Positions 43,898 to 52,630 of a DNA stretch of 64,000 nt are shown here, one piece after another; position 1 is the stretch's first letter; every line of letters starts with the position of its first letter. Location of the stretch: NCBI GenBank assembly GCA_043744215.1, contig JAYTVC010000045.1, positions 3,052-67,051 on the forward strand, in the 5' to 3' direction. Below the pieces are notes generated by a model. The model did no database searches. It was not told the DNA's origin and worked only from the letters and a program-made list of their open reading frames with translations. Position numbers and translations under genes: made by a program. This DNA is from JBEEJL01 sp043744215. Its GTDB lineage: Bacteria > Pseudomonadota > Gammaproteobacteria > Burkholderiales > JBEEJL01.

Positions 43898-44284
43898 ATA
43901 TTTACTCAACCCCGTTCTTCTGCGCTCACACATTTAATCCTTGTCTTTGCCGCAGGCGCTTTGCTCAATTCATGCGGATCATCGAGCACGACTGCCGACG
44001 TCAACCCGACACCGACGCCGCCTGGCGGGTTAAATCTGCAATGGGAAAACATGGCCACCGGCTTCGCCGAGCCGGTTTTTTTAACCTCACCTGCAAATGA
44101 CACGCGTTTATTTGTGGTGGAAAAAGGCGGCCGGATAAAAATCATCCAAAATGGCGCAGCAAGCGAGCAGAAAGATTGGCCTTCACTCAATTTAGCCAGC
44201 CTCGCTTCGTTCGGTGTCGATTCAGCGGGAGAAATGTATGGCGTGTCTTTGAATGGCTCCGTAAAGCGGCTCTCGCGGCAATGA
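43898..44284 (+). pseudogene. Remnant of a PQQ-type sugar dehydrogenase lipoprotein, internally deleted
   Basis: About 128 residues. A lipoprotein signal ends in LNSC. Then GLNLQWENMATGFAEPVFLTSPANDTRLFVVEKGGRIKIIQNG matches the N-terminus of glucose/sorbosone (soluble aldose) dehydrogenases. The chain jumps to SFGVDSAGEMYGVSLNGSVKRL, which resembles their C-terminal end. The middle of the propeller, some 300 residues, is missing. GGAG at 43889-43892 is followed after 5 nt by ATA rather than ATG, suggesting a lost start codon; a TTG at 43856 is the only upstream alternative. It is probably a decayed gene, though expression from TTG is not excluded. Confidence 0.6.
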
Positions 44285-44304
44285 GGGTGCAAATCGACGA
44301 TAGT

Positions 44305-44345
44305 ATGTAGCTATATGATTTATATGAATAATTTACAATTTAAAG
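44305..44345 (+). repeat. Dispersed AT-rich motif, copy K (intergenic)
   Basis: The plus strand reads TAGCTATATGATT then TATATGAATAATTT, about 22 of 27 positions. It lies between the dehydrogenase remnant and the 7TM-GGDEF gene. Confidence 0.6.
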
Positions 44346-44422
44346 CATGGGTGCCGTTTAAAACATTCTGCTAAACTGTGTAACGATAAAAATTAATCCT
44401 AACCGCAAAAATAAAAACATTC

Positions 44423-46150
44423 ATGCACTCAGCCAGCATCTACACTTTCATCCGCTATTTATTTCTTGTCTTGTTATGTCAGGCTGGCTGGTCGCTTTCT
44501 GCTTTTGCCGCAACATCACCCACCCTGCCATTTGCGCTTGATGTGCTTACCATCAAACAAAGCGATGTCGCGCTCAACGACATAGTCAGCGTGCGGCAAT
44601 CGCCGGGCTTTGCGCCGTCGCTTCGCCAGCTCGACGACATCAAGGTTCCCGCGCAAAACAACACCTGGTTGCGCTTCAGTTTGACGCAAGACTGGCCGCA
44701 CCCGTTGCCGCCGGTGCTGGCGATCAGCAACGAAAGTATGGCGCAACGTATCACGCTCTATCTGCCGCCGGATTTTGCGCCGCGCGAATATAATTTATTT
44801 GATCGAACCACGGCACCGGGTTTTTCGCGCGAAGGCGTCTTTATGCCGCTCGCGCCGAACCTTAAAGCAGGCGATCAAATATTCGCAAAAATTACTGCCG
44901 GAAGTCAGGAGCGGCATATCTCGCTCAAGCTCGACGAATATACCGCGATGACCGATTACGATGCACGCAATGTGCGTTTCACCACCATCATATTATCGAT
45001 TTTTTTTACTGTGGCGCTGTGTACATTTTTTTACTGGCTGTTTTTCCCCGAGCGCATTTTGCTGTTCTACATTGGCATGGTGGCAGGGCAGTTTCTCTAT
45101 GTGTTGTATGTACGCGGCGACGGCCTGACGTTATATTTTCCACAAAACCTCAATCTGGCGATGGCGCTGGTGGGCGGCTTGCCGGTATCAATGTATGCCG
45201 CTTTTTCAGTCTTGTTCATGCGCGAATTTATCCAGTTAAAAAAATACTCGGTGCTGGCCGACCGCACCAGCCTGGTGTTCGCGGCGCTTATTTTTGCCTG
45301 TGGTTTAACCCATGCACTGGCACCGTATAGCTGGCACTCGCACATCATGGACATCGGCAACCTGATATACCTGGCGTGGACGCCGCTGATGATCGGCATC
45401 ACCGCCTGGATTGCGCGCAAGGGCAACAAAGCCGCGTGGTTTTTGCTGGCAGCCTGGGGGCCAAGCATGCTGCTTGGGCTATACGTTTTATGGGAAATTA
45501 TATTTGTCGGCAAAAGCAGCACTGTCGGTTTATTTGCCTATCCGCTTGCCCTTGCGTTTGCTTCGATTACCCTGGTGCTCGGCGTCGCTTATCGCATGTT
45601 GCAGCAGCGGCGCGAGCTGGATATCGCCCGCATTCAAGCGCAACACGACGGGCTTACCGGCGTGCTCAATCGCCGGACCACAATGGAGCGGCTAAAAGCA
45701 GAGCATGCAAATGCGTTGAAATCCAACGACCCGATTGCGCTGATGTTTATTGATCTGGATCATTTCAAGGCGGTGAACGATACGTTTAGCCATGCCGCTG
45801 GTGATGCCTGCCTGAAAACCGTTGTCGAAACACTGCAAAATAATATACGCCACACCGACTTTATTGGGCGCTTTGGCGGCGAAGAATTTTTAGTTGTATT
45901 GCCCGGCACCGACACCGCGACAGTAATGCAACTCGCCGAACGCATGCGCGCGCAGATAGCCGCGCTGCAAATAGCTTACGATGACAAAATTATTTCCATC
46001 ACCACCAGCATTGGCGTGACCAACAATCTGCCTGCCTTACACACCGCTCAGGACATGGTGAATTTGGCCGACAAGGCCCTGTATCAGGCCAAAAACGATG
46101 GTCGAAATCTGGTCAGGTTATTGGCGGTTGCAGGAATAAAGTCGAGCTAA
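44423..46150 (+). CDS. 7TM-DISM sensor diguanylate cyclase
   Basis: A 575-residue membrane protein. A signal peptide ends near 29 (AFAATS). An extracytoplasmic 7TMR-DISMED2-like domain covers about 35-180, seven hydrophobic segments about 188-395, and GGDEF about 410-565. The active site is GGEEF in GRFGGEEFLVVLPGTD. RHTD five residues upstream is the RxxD inhibitory site, so product feedback is likely. It makes c-di-GMP in response to an unknown periplasmic signal. It stands alone on the plus strand. Confidence 0.92.
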   Translation: MHSASIYTFIRYLFLVLLCQAGWSLSAFAATSPTLPFALDVLTIKQSDVALNDIVSVRQSPGFAPSLRQLDDIKVPAQNNTWLRFSLTQDWPHPLPPVLAISNESMAQRITLYLPPDFAPREYNLFDRTTAPGFSREGVFMPLAPNLKAGDQIFAKITAGSQERHISLKLDEYTAMTDYDARNVRFTTIILSIFFTVALCTFFYWLFFPERILLFYIGMVAGQFLYVLYVRGDGLTLYFPQNLNLAMALVGGLPVSMYAAFSVLFMREFIQLKKYSVLADRTSLVFAALIFACGLTHALAPYSWHSHIMDIGNLIYLAWTPLMIGITAWIARKGNKAAWFLLAAWGPSMLLGLYVLWEIIFVGKSSTVGLFAYPLALAFASITLVLGVAYRMLQQRRELDIARIQAQHDGLTGVLNRRTTMERLKAEHANALKSNDPIALMFIDLDHFKAVNDTFSHAAGDACLKTVVETLQNNIRHTDFIGRFGGEEFLVVLPGTDTATVMQLAERMRAQIAALQIAYDDKIISITTSIGVTNNLPALHTAQDMVNLADKALYQAKNDGRNLVRLLAVAGIKSS

Positions 46151-46222
46151 TTCTCCTGAAATTAAAGGTGCAAGCCAGGCAATAAATTTTTTCCTGCATC
46201 ACGCGACGCCGTGTCATTGGCA

Positions 46223-46228
46223 TATAAT
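46223..46228 (+). promoter_or_regulatory. Possible -10 element of uvrD
   Basis: A perfect TATAAT lies 28 bp before the chosen uvrD start at 46256. No convincing -35 box is seen at the right distance. Confidence 0.35.
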
Positions 46229-46255
46229 CAGCGACGTCATTTTATTTTTTCCAAT

Positions 46256-48475
46256 ATGTCCTCCGCCCTGCTCTCCGGCCTTAACCCCGAACAACTTGCC
46301 GCCGTCACCTTAGGCTCTGAATCCGCCCTCGTGCTCGCCGGTGCGGGCAGCGGCAAAACCCGCGTGCTCACCACGCGCATCGCGCATTTGATCCAGACCG
46401 GCGCGGCTAGCCCCGCGGGCTTGCTTGCTGTCACGTTCACCAACAAAGCTGCCAAAGAAATGCTCACGCGGCTCTCCACCATGATGCCCATCAACACGCG
46501 CGGCATGTGGGTGGGCACCTTTCACGGTTTGTGCAATCGACTGCTGCGCGCGCATTTTCGTGAAGCGGGTTTGCCGCAACTGTTCCAGATTCTCGACATG
46601 CAGGACCAACTGGCCGCGATAAAACGTTTGTTGAAAGCAAACCATATCGACGAAGAAAAATTTCCGCCTCGTCAGGTGCAATTTTTCATTGGTGGCAACA
46701 AGGAAAAAGGCCTGCGCGCCAATGCCGTCGAAGCCTACGACCCGTTCACGCGCAAAATGGTCGATCTGTATGCGATGTACGACGAGCAATGCAACCGCGA
46801 GGGCGTGGTGGATTTTGCCGAACTGCTGTTGCGCAGTTATGAGCTGCTGTCGCGCAATGCAAACTTGCTCGAACATTACCGCAACCGTTTCAAATTTATT
46901 CTGGTCGACGAGTTTCAAGATACCAACCGCCTGCAATATAACTGGATCAAATTGCTGGCGGGCGAAACCAATTGCGTGTTCGCCGTGGGCGATGACGACC
47001 AATCCATCTACGCGTTTCGCGGCGCGGAGATCGGCAATATGCGCGAGCTCGAGCGCGATTTTCATATCAAAAAAATTATCAAGCTGGAACAAAATTATCG
47101 CTCGCAAGGCAATATTCTTGACGCAGCTAACTCATTGATTAAAAACAATAATTCTAGGCTCGGCAAAAACCTGTGGACGGCCGCTGGCGAAGGCGAAAAA
47201 GTGCGCGTGTTCGAAGCGTCGAGCGACATGGATGAAGCGCAATTCATCATCGATGAAGTGAATGCGTTACACCGCGAAGGCATGAATTTGAGCGACATGG
47301 CGCTGCTGTATCGCTCTAACGCGCAATCGCGCGTGCTGGAACACGCGTTGTTTCGCGCCGCCATTGGGTATCGCGTTTATGGTGGCCAGCGTTTTTTCGA
47401 GCGGCAGGAAATCAAACATGCACTCGCCTATTTGCGCCTCGCCGCGAATGCCGACGACGACACGGCGTTTACCCGCGTGGTGAATTTTCCAGCGCGCGGC
47501 ATCGGCGCGCGCAGCATTGAGCAATTACAGGAAGCGGCGAAAATTCAAGGCGTGAGTTTGATGCAGGCCGCGCGAAATTTTTCACCCAGCGGACGCGCGG
47601 GCGTGAGCCTGACCCATTTTGTTTCGGCGATCGACGACTTAAAATCCAGCTCGGCGAAATTGCCTTTGCAGGAATTGATGGAAGAAATGCTGGACAAAAG
47701 CGGCCTGCGCGAATTTTATCAACTGGAAAAAGAAGGCGCGGACCGGCTGGAAAACCTGAACGAACTTGTCACTGCCGCCGCGTTGTTTCAGGAAGAAGAA
47801 CAGATCAGCGAGGGGGATGGCGAAGCCGGTTCTGAAAGGCGGGACAACAAGCTCGCATCTTTTCTCGCGCACGCCAGCCTGGAAGCGGGCGAACACGAAG
47901 CGGGCGCGGGGCAGGATGCGCTGCAACTGATGACGGTGCATGCTGCCAAAGGTTTGGAATTCCACGCCGTATTTGTCAGTGGCATTGAAGAAGGTTTGTT
48001 CCCTCACGAAAATTCTCTCAGCGAACAAGACGGCATCGAAGAGGAACGCCGCCTCATGTACGTAGCCATCACCCGTGCGCGCCAGCGTTTGTATTTGAGC
48101 TACGCGCAGCAGCGTATGCTGCACGGACAAATCCGCTACGGCATCGTGTCGCGCTTCATTGATGAAATTCCCGAAGATTTGACTCATCGCATCGTGTTGC
48201 GCAGCAGGGCATCGCAGTTTCAAGCCGCGCCCACATTTGATCTTGATGCCAAACCCTATTGGAATAAAGCCTCGCAACCTGCAGCGACTTACGGTCAGTC
48301 CATCGCCAGCAGTTTGCCGTTCAATATCGGACAAACGGTGGTCCACGCAAAATTCGGCGAAGGCGTAGTGGTAAATTGCGAAGGCCGTGGCGCCGATGGC
48401 CGTGTGCAAGTGAAATTCCGCGAGGCAGGCATTAAATGGCTGGCTCTGGAATACGCAAATTTGTCTGCCGCCTAG
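46256..48475 (+). CDS. uvrD: DNA helicase II (UvrD/PcrA)
   Basis: A 739-residue superfamily 1A helicase for excision and mismatch repair. LNPEQLAAV (Q motif), GAGSGKT (Walker A, near 30), TFTNKAAKEM, DEFQDTN (Walker B), GDDDQSIYAFRGA and QNYRSQGNIL follow in order, and TVHAAKGLEF lies near 560. The C-terminal FNIGQTVVHAKFGEG...VKF...IKWL is the UvrD/PcrA Tudor-like domain. ATG at 46256 (MSSALLSGLNPEQ) is preferred to GTG at 46211. A dispersed-motif copy encodes NSLIKNNNSRLGK, which aligns with ordinary UvrD sequence without a gap. Confidence 0.95.
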   Translation: MSSALLSGLNPEQLAAVTLGSESALVLAGAGSGKTRVLTTRIAHLIQTGAASPAGLLAVTFTNKAAKEMLTRLSTMMPINTRGMWVGTFHGLCNRLLRAHFREAGLPQLFQILDMQDQLAAIKRLLKANHIDEEKFPPRQVQFFIGGNKEKGLRANAVEAYDPFTRKMVDLYAMYDEQCNREGVVDFAELLLRSYELLSRNANLLEHYRNRFKFILVDEFQDTNRLQYNWIKLLAGETNCVFAVGDDDQSIYAFRGAEIGNMRELERDFHIKKIIKLEQNYRSQGNILDAANSLIKNNNSRLGKNLWTAAGEGEKVRVFEASSDMDEAQFIIDEVNALHREGMNLSDMALLYRSNAQSRVLEHALFRAAIGYRVYGGQRFFERQEIKHALAYLRLAANADDDTAFTRVVNFPARGIGARSIEQLQEAAKIQGVSLMQAARNFSPSGRAGVSLTHFVSAIDDLKSSSAKLPLQELMEEMLDKSGLREFYQLEKEGADRLENLNELVTAAALFQEEEQISEGDGEAGSERRDNKLASFLAHASLEAGEHEAGAGQDALQLMTVHAAKGLEFHAVFVSGIEEGLFPHENSLSEQDGIEEERRLMYVAITRARQRLYLSYAQQRMLHGQIRYGIVSRFIDEIPEDLTHRIVLRSRASQFQAAPTFDLDAKPYWNKASQPAATYGQSIASSLPFNIGQTVVHAKFGEGVVVNCEGRGADGRVQVKFREAGIKWLALEYANLSAA
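47125..47160 (+). repeat. Dispersed AT-rich motif, copy L (inside uvrD)
   Basis: The plus strand reads TAACTCATTGATT then AAAAACAATAATTC, about 21 of 27 positions. It shares TAACTCATTGATT and CAATAATTCT with copy E in lutA although the proteins are unrelated. Confidence 0.65.
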
Positions 48476-48598
48476 CTGCGCTAGTGAATACGCTAGTGAA
48501 CTGGTGCACAGCTTCGGCCTGGCACTAAGATTACGATGTAGGTTGTTCTGTTCGGTTTTAAGCCGCGACGCCCAACAGCAAAATAACAGGAGCGCACC

Positions 48599-49798
48599 AT
48601 GTCAGATTCGAATATCTTGGCCCTCGACGGCAACGCGATGGAAGTGGCTGACTTGCCGCCGTTCAACGCCGATGACACGACGGCGGCCAGCCCACCACCT
48701 GACTCACCCATTGCCGCTGCGCCAACGATGCAAGCGCCATCTGCCCGACAAATTCATCCGTTTTTATTTACCGGCAACGCGTCGGAATATTTCCGCATCT
48801 GGATTGTGAATATCGCGTTGTCCATTGCTACGCTGGGCATTTATTCGGCTTGGGCCAAAGTGCGCAAACTGCGTTATTTTTATGGCAACACCACGCTCGA
48901 CGGTGCGGCGTTTGAATACACGGCCGACCCAATAAAAATCCTCAAGGGCCGCATTATCGCCGTTGTCGCACTGGCGGCAGTTTCCGCTTCCAAGACGGTT
49001 TATTTGCCGCTGTATTTCGGTTTGGCCTTGCTCATTTTCATTGCCTTGCCCTGGTTGGTGATCAAATCCCGCTCGTTCAACCTGCGAAACACCCTGCACC
49101 GTAACGTGCGTTTTGATTTCAAGGCAAGCTATGGTGAAGCCGCCAAAGTATTTATCGCCGGCCCATTGCTCACGGCGTTGTCCTTGGGCTTAGCCTATCC
49201 GTGGTATGCGGCAATGAAAAGCAAATTTATTGTCGATAAAAGTTCTTACGGCACGGCACCGATGAAATTGACAGCGGGCCCCGGCCAGTTTTTCCCCATA
49301 TTTGTAAAATTAGTTTTGCTGATGATGGGCATCGGTTTCGCTGCGATGATCGTCATGGGTATCGTCATGGCGGCGATGGGTGCCCTTATCGGGTTGACGG
49401 GGATAAGCCCCGAAAGACACGCCAAGGCGTTGGTTATGCTGACCTTCGTGGGTGTCGCCGTATTTTATCTCCTGACCATCGTCGGTTCGCGCACTTATCT
49501 GCAAGCGGCAACGGGTAATCTGATTTGGAATAACGCCTCAATGGGTGAGCACCGCTTTCAAAGCACGCTGAAATTTTCCACCCTGCTTTGGCTGGGCTTG
49601 ACCAATGCCTTTGCCATTATTTTTTCCGTCGGCCTGCTCATCCCGTGGGCAACTATCCGCTCAATGCGTTATCGTTTGCACAACACCAGCCTGGTTGCCC
49701 ACGGCGACCTTGATTCGATTGCGGCGGGCCAACAGCAACAAACCGGTGCCATCGGCGAAGAAATCAGCAACTTTTTTGATCTGGACATGGGCCTATGA
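48599..49798 (+). CDS. yjgN: YjgN family (DUF898) membrane protein
   Basis: A 399-residue inner-membrane protein with about six hydrophobic segments after a Pro-rich cytoplasmic N-terminus of about 50 residues. FTGNASEYFRIWIVNIALSIATLGIYSAWAKVRKLRYFYGNT and the later LGLAYPWYAAMKSKFIVDKSSYG are hallmark YjgN/DUF898 sequences. GLLIPWATIRSMRYRLHNTSL near the C-terminus repeats the pattern. Function is unknown. Its stop overlaps the start of the M48 protease gene (ATGA), a pairing seen in other proteobacteria. Confidence 0.92.
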   Translation: MSDSNILALDGNAMEVADLPPFNADDTTAASPPPDSPIAAAPTMQAPSARQIHPFLFTGNASEYFRIWIVNIALSIATLGIYSAWAKVRKLRYFYGNTTLDGAAFEYTADPIKILKGRIIAVVALAAVSASKTVYLPLYFGLALLIFIALPWLVIKSRSFNLRNTLHRNVRFDFKASYGEAAKVFIAGPLLTALSLGLAYPWYAAMKSKFIVDKSSYGTAPMKLTAGPGQFFPIFVKLVLLMMGIGFAAMIVMGIVMAAMGALIGLTGISPERHAKALVMLTFVGVAVFYLLTIVGSRTYLQAATGNLIWNNASMGEHRFQSTLKFSTLLWLGLTNAFAIIFSVGLLIPWATIRSMRYRLHNTSLVAHGDLDSIAAGQQQQTGAIGEEISNFFDLDMGL

Positions 49799-50901
49799 TC
49801 GAAATCGCCGCTTACTATTACGATGGCACTTCCGCCCGGCGTTATGCGGTGATGCTGGCCCTGCTCGGCGACTCGCTCTGCATTCGGAGTAGCACGCAAG
49901 ACGAGTTCGCGGCCCCACTGAGCTTTCCGTTTAACGAAGTCAGCGTCTCCGACCGCTTGGGCAATACGCCGCGCAGCATCAGCTTGCCTGGCGGGGCCCG
50001 TTGCGAAACCCGCGATAACGATGCCGTCGACCAATGGCTCAAAGCCCGCGGCAAACAGGGCCAATACCGTCTGTTGCATAAACTCGAAAGCCGATTCGGT
50101 TACGCCGTTATCGCGCTGGCCATCACAATCAGTTGCCTGTGGGCGGCCATTACTGTTGGCGCGCCGACGTTGTCGAAATTCGCCGCCGAAAGGTTGCCAC
50201 CGCAAACCGAAGAAATGTTGGGCGGCCAGGTTTTGGCCACGCTCGACAAGGCTATTTTTTCACCCAGCAAATTGTCGCCGGAAAAACAAAAGCAGGTCAG
50301 CGCCACGTTTAATCGCATCAACCAAACCTTGCAGCGCAAAAAACCGCTGCAATTGGTGTTCCGCAAAGGTGACAGCATCGGTGCCAACGCTTTGGCCCTG
50401 CCGTCGGGCACGATTGTGATTACCGACGAACTGGTTAAGCTGGCGGAAAACCAGGACGAATTATTTGCCGTGCTCGCCCACGAAGCGGGCCATGTGATGC
50501 ACCATCATTCATTGCGCGGCTGGCTGCAGGATTCCATCGTCGTGCTGATCATTACCGGGCTCACCAGCGATGCCTCATCCATCGGCATGCTGGCGGCAGG
50601 TTTGCCGACTGCGTTGGTAGAAGCGAAGTATTCGCGCGAGTTTGAAAACGAAGCGGACGACTATGCTTATCAAAAAATGGTGGAGCAAAAAGTCCCGCTG
50701 AAAAATTTCGCGGCTATTTTGTCGCGCCTGGAAAAAAGTGCCCATGCAAAACCGGCAGAAAAAAACGCCAAACAAGATGCCGGAAAAAGCTCAGCGAAAA
50801 CAGAAAAAACTGATAATAATCAAGAAGATAGCGATGTAATGGAATTCATGGCTTCGCACCCCGCCACAGCCGAGCGCATCAAACGTTTTCAGGTGGAGTG
50901 A
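49795..50901 (+). CDS. M48 family metalloprotease, membrane-anchored
   Basis: A 368-residue protease. The N-terminal 100 residues form a small cytoplasmic domain (DUF7092-like); a single membrane segment lies at about 101-122. The catalytic domain has LAHEAGHVMHHHSL near 220-233 (HExxH) and EFENEADDYA near 280, the third zinc ligand. A Lys/Ala-rich insert lies near 317-345, and FMASHPATAERIKRFQ ends it. Coupled to yjgN by a 4-bp overlap, it probably acts on membrane or periplasmic proteins. Its 3' end overlaps the convergent BPSS1780-family gene by 23 bp. Confidence 0.9.
   Translation: MIEIAAYYYDGTSARRYAVMLALLGDSLCIRSSTQDEFAAPLSFPFNEVSVSDRLGNTPRSISLPGGARCETRDNDAVDQWLKARGKQGQYRLLHKLESRFGYAVIALAITISCLWAAITVGAPTLSKFAAERLPPQTEEMLGGQVLATLDKAIFSPSKLSPEKQKQVSATFNRINQTLQRKKPLQLVFRKGDSIGANALALPSGTIVITDELVKLAENQDELFAVLAHEAGHVMHHHSLRGWLQDSIVVLIITGLTSDASSIGMLAAGLPTALVEAKYSREFENEADDYAYQKMVEQKVPLKNFAAILSRLEKSAHAKPAEKNAKQDAGKSSAKTEKTDNNQEDSDVMEFMASHPATAERIKRFQVE
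50808..50833 (-). repeat. Possible weak copy of the dispersed AT-rich motif (inside M48 gene)
   Basis: TGATAATAATCAA on the plus strand equals a 13-nt stretch of copy J. The codons encode DNNQ in the low-complexity insert of the protease, so chance is possible. Confidence 0.3.
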
Positions 50902-51628
50902 GTTGCGCGGCGGGTTCATCTCGCTCGACAAAAATATCGCGGTAAGCCGTGTAAAACGTGATCACCATCAATGGCACCAGCAGCAGCAGACCCAAAAATA
51001 AGGTAAATGGTAATAGCATCATGAACCCAAGCATCACCAGGCCGTAAATCATAAACGGCACAAAATTGGCGACGCAGGCATAAAAACTCCACTTGATTGC
51101 GTCGATGGCGCTCATTTTATTGAACATCAACAAAGTCGGCGCAAACCATGTTGCCATGCTTACCGGCACCAGTAGCGCCAAACCGATCAGCATCGGCAGC
51201 AACATGTCGTTCACATAAGCGCGCAGCGCTTCCACATTCGGCGTCTGACCGGCTGCGGGCAAGGCCGGCGGCTCTTTGAAGCCGGCGAACATCATCACGG
51301 CACCTATCAGCAGTTGCGCAACCAGGCTGATCACGCCCAGGGTAATCAGCGGTTTCAGGTTGCCCTTAAAACCGGCAAACAAATGCGCCAGCTCCAACTC
51401 TTCGCCCTGCTCCATATGCCGGTAGCCTGCCATCAGGCCCGCCAGAAAAACCGGTGACAGCACCGCCATTGCCACCGCGCCGACAAACGGAATGACGTTA
51501 ATCATTAGCCAGATGATCAGCCACACGATGAGTAGCGCAATAGACAACATGGGGCTTTTCAAAAAAAGTTTGAACGCATCACGTATCCAATACCAGCCGT
51601 GAATGGCGCTTCTGTCGAGAACTTGCAT
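50879..51628 (-). CDS. BPSS1780 family membrane protein
   Basis: A 249-residue inner-membrane protein with about six hydrophobic segments. AIHGWYWIRDAFKLFLKSPMLSI at the start, FLAGLMAGYRHMEQGEELELAHLFAGFK in the middle and ATWFAPTLLMFNKMSAIDAIKWSFYACVANFVPF match this family, seen mainly in betaproteobacteria. Function is unknown. It is 21 bp downstream of thrB on the same strand and convergent, with overlap, to the M48 gene. Confidence 0.88.
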   Translation of the reverse strand: MQVLDRSAIHGWYWIRDAFKLFLKSPMLSIALLIVWLIIWLMINVIPFVGAVAMAVLSPVFLAGLMAGYRHMEQGEELELAHLFAGFKGNLKPLITLGVISLVAQLLIGAVMMFAGFKEPPALPAAGQTPNVEALRAYVNDMLLPMLIGLALLVPVSMATWFAPTLLMFNKMSAIDAIKWSFYACVANFVPFMIYGLVMLGFMMLLPFTLFLGLLLLVPLMVITFYTAYRDIFVERDEPAAQLTPPENV

Positions 51629-51649
51629 AGATGTTTCCTGTTAAAAAAT

Positions 51650-52600
51650 TTATTGAATCAGCGCGCGCAAATCGAGCGGTGCGCGAATCTGGTTTTGCAG
51701 CATGCGTTGATACAGGGCGGCATCCTTGGTGTGGGTCATTTCGCCTTCCATCGGGAAATGGTTGTAACCCAAACGACCCAGCCAGGTGCGCAACGCGGCG
51801 GCGCGCAGCATCACCGGCCAGGCGCTGCATTCCGCATCGTTGAACGGGCGCGACGCATGGTAACCCTTCACCAAAGCGGCAAGCCGCGTGAGGTCGGGCG
51901 TTGCGTCGGCATGCATGCACCAATCGTTTGCCGTGATGGCAACGTCGAACAGCAACACGTCGTTGCAGGCGAAATAAAAATCGATCACGCCGCCGATGCT
52001 GCCGTCGGTAAACAACACGTTGTCGCGGAACAAGTCGCCATGAATGACGCCGCGAGGCAGCGCATCGTGTTTGTGCTGCGCCTGAAATGTCAATTCAGTT
52101 TGCATCAACGTCGCTTCATCAGCGGTGACTTTCGGCAACAACTGCTGCGAAAATGTATGCCACCAGTGAGGGCCGCGCGGGTTGGCCATGCGCTGCGCGT
52201 AGCCGTGGGCGGCCTGGTGCATGTCCGCCAGCATGGCGCCGACCTCGCCGCATTGGGCCGCTGACACATCCACGACTGACTTGCCCGGCAGGCAAGTGAC
52301 AATGCTCGCTGGCTTGCCATTCAAATGGCCGACAAACTCGTTGTCGAAATTAGCAATAGGTTTGGGCGACGGAATGCCGTGGTTCGACAAATGCGCCATG
52401 AGATGAATGTAATAGGGTAAATCGACGGCGTGGATTTTTTCGAATAATGTCAGCACGAATTTCCCGTGAGACGTCGTGACAAAATAATTCGTGTTCTCAA
52501 TGCCCGACGAAATGCCCTGCAAATCTAACAGCGTGCCGAGAGAATAATTTTTCAGCCAATCGGTAAGCTGCGGCGCAGTAACGGTAGTATAGACGGACAT
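51650..52600 (-). CDS. thrB: Homoserine kinase (ThrB, aminoglycoside-kinase fold)
   Basis: A 316-residue kinase of the ThrB2/HSK2 type, unrelated to the GHMP-type enzyme of E. coli. It phosphorylates homoserine for threonine synthesis. GISSGIENTNYFV near 30 is the nucleotide loop, GVIHGDLFRDNVLF near 188 the catalytic loop and IGGVIDFYFACND near 206 the metal-binding DFG-like site. It lies 24 bp after the LOG-family gene. The dispersed motif fills that gap and ends at the start codon. Confidence 0.93.
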   Translation of the reverse strand: MSVYTTVTAPQLTDWLKNYSLGTLLDLQGISSGIENTNYFVTTSHGKFVLTLFEKIHAVDLPYYIHLMAHLSNHGIPSPKPIANFDNEFVGHLNGKPASIVTCLPGKSVVDVSAAQCGEVGAMLADMHQAAHGYAQRMANPRGPHWWHTFSQQLLPKVTADEATLMQTELTFQAQHKHDALPRGVIHGDLFRDNVLFTDGSIGGVIDFYFACNDVLLFDVAITANDWCMHADATPDLTRLAALVKGYHASRPFNDAECSAWPVMLRAAALRTWLGRLGYNHFPMEGEMTHTKDAALYQRMLQNQIRAPLDLRALIQ

Positions 52601-52630
52601 ATATTATTCAATATAATCAAATAGTTACAA
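52601..52630 (-). repeat. Dispersed AT-rich motif, copy M (before thrB)
   Basis: The minus strand reads TAACTATTTGATT then ATATTGAATAATAT, about 26 of 27 positions, one of the best matches. It begins in the stop codon of the upstream gene and ends at the thrB ATG. Confidence 0.85.

Noticed and set aside
46310..48409. Long minus-strand open frames (265 and 256 codons)
   Set aside because: They are antisense to uvrD, have no recognisable motif and share the biased composition of shadow frames.
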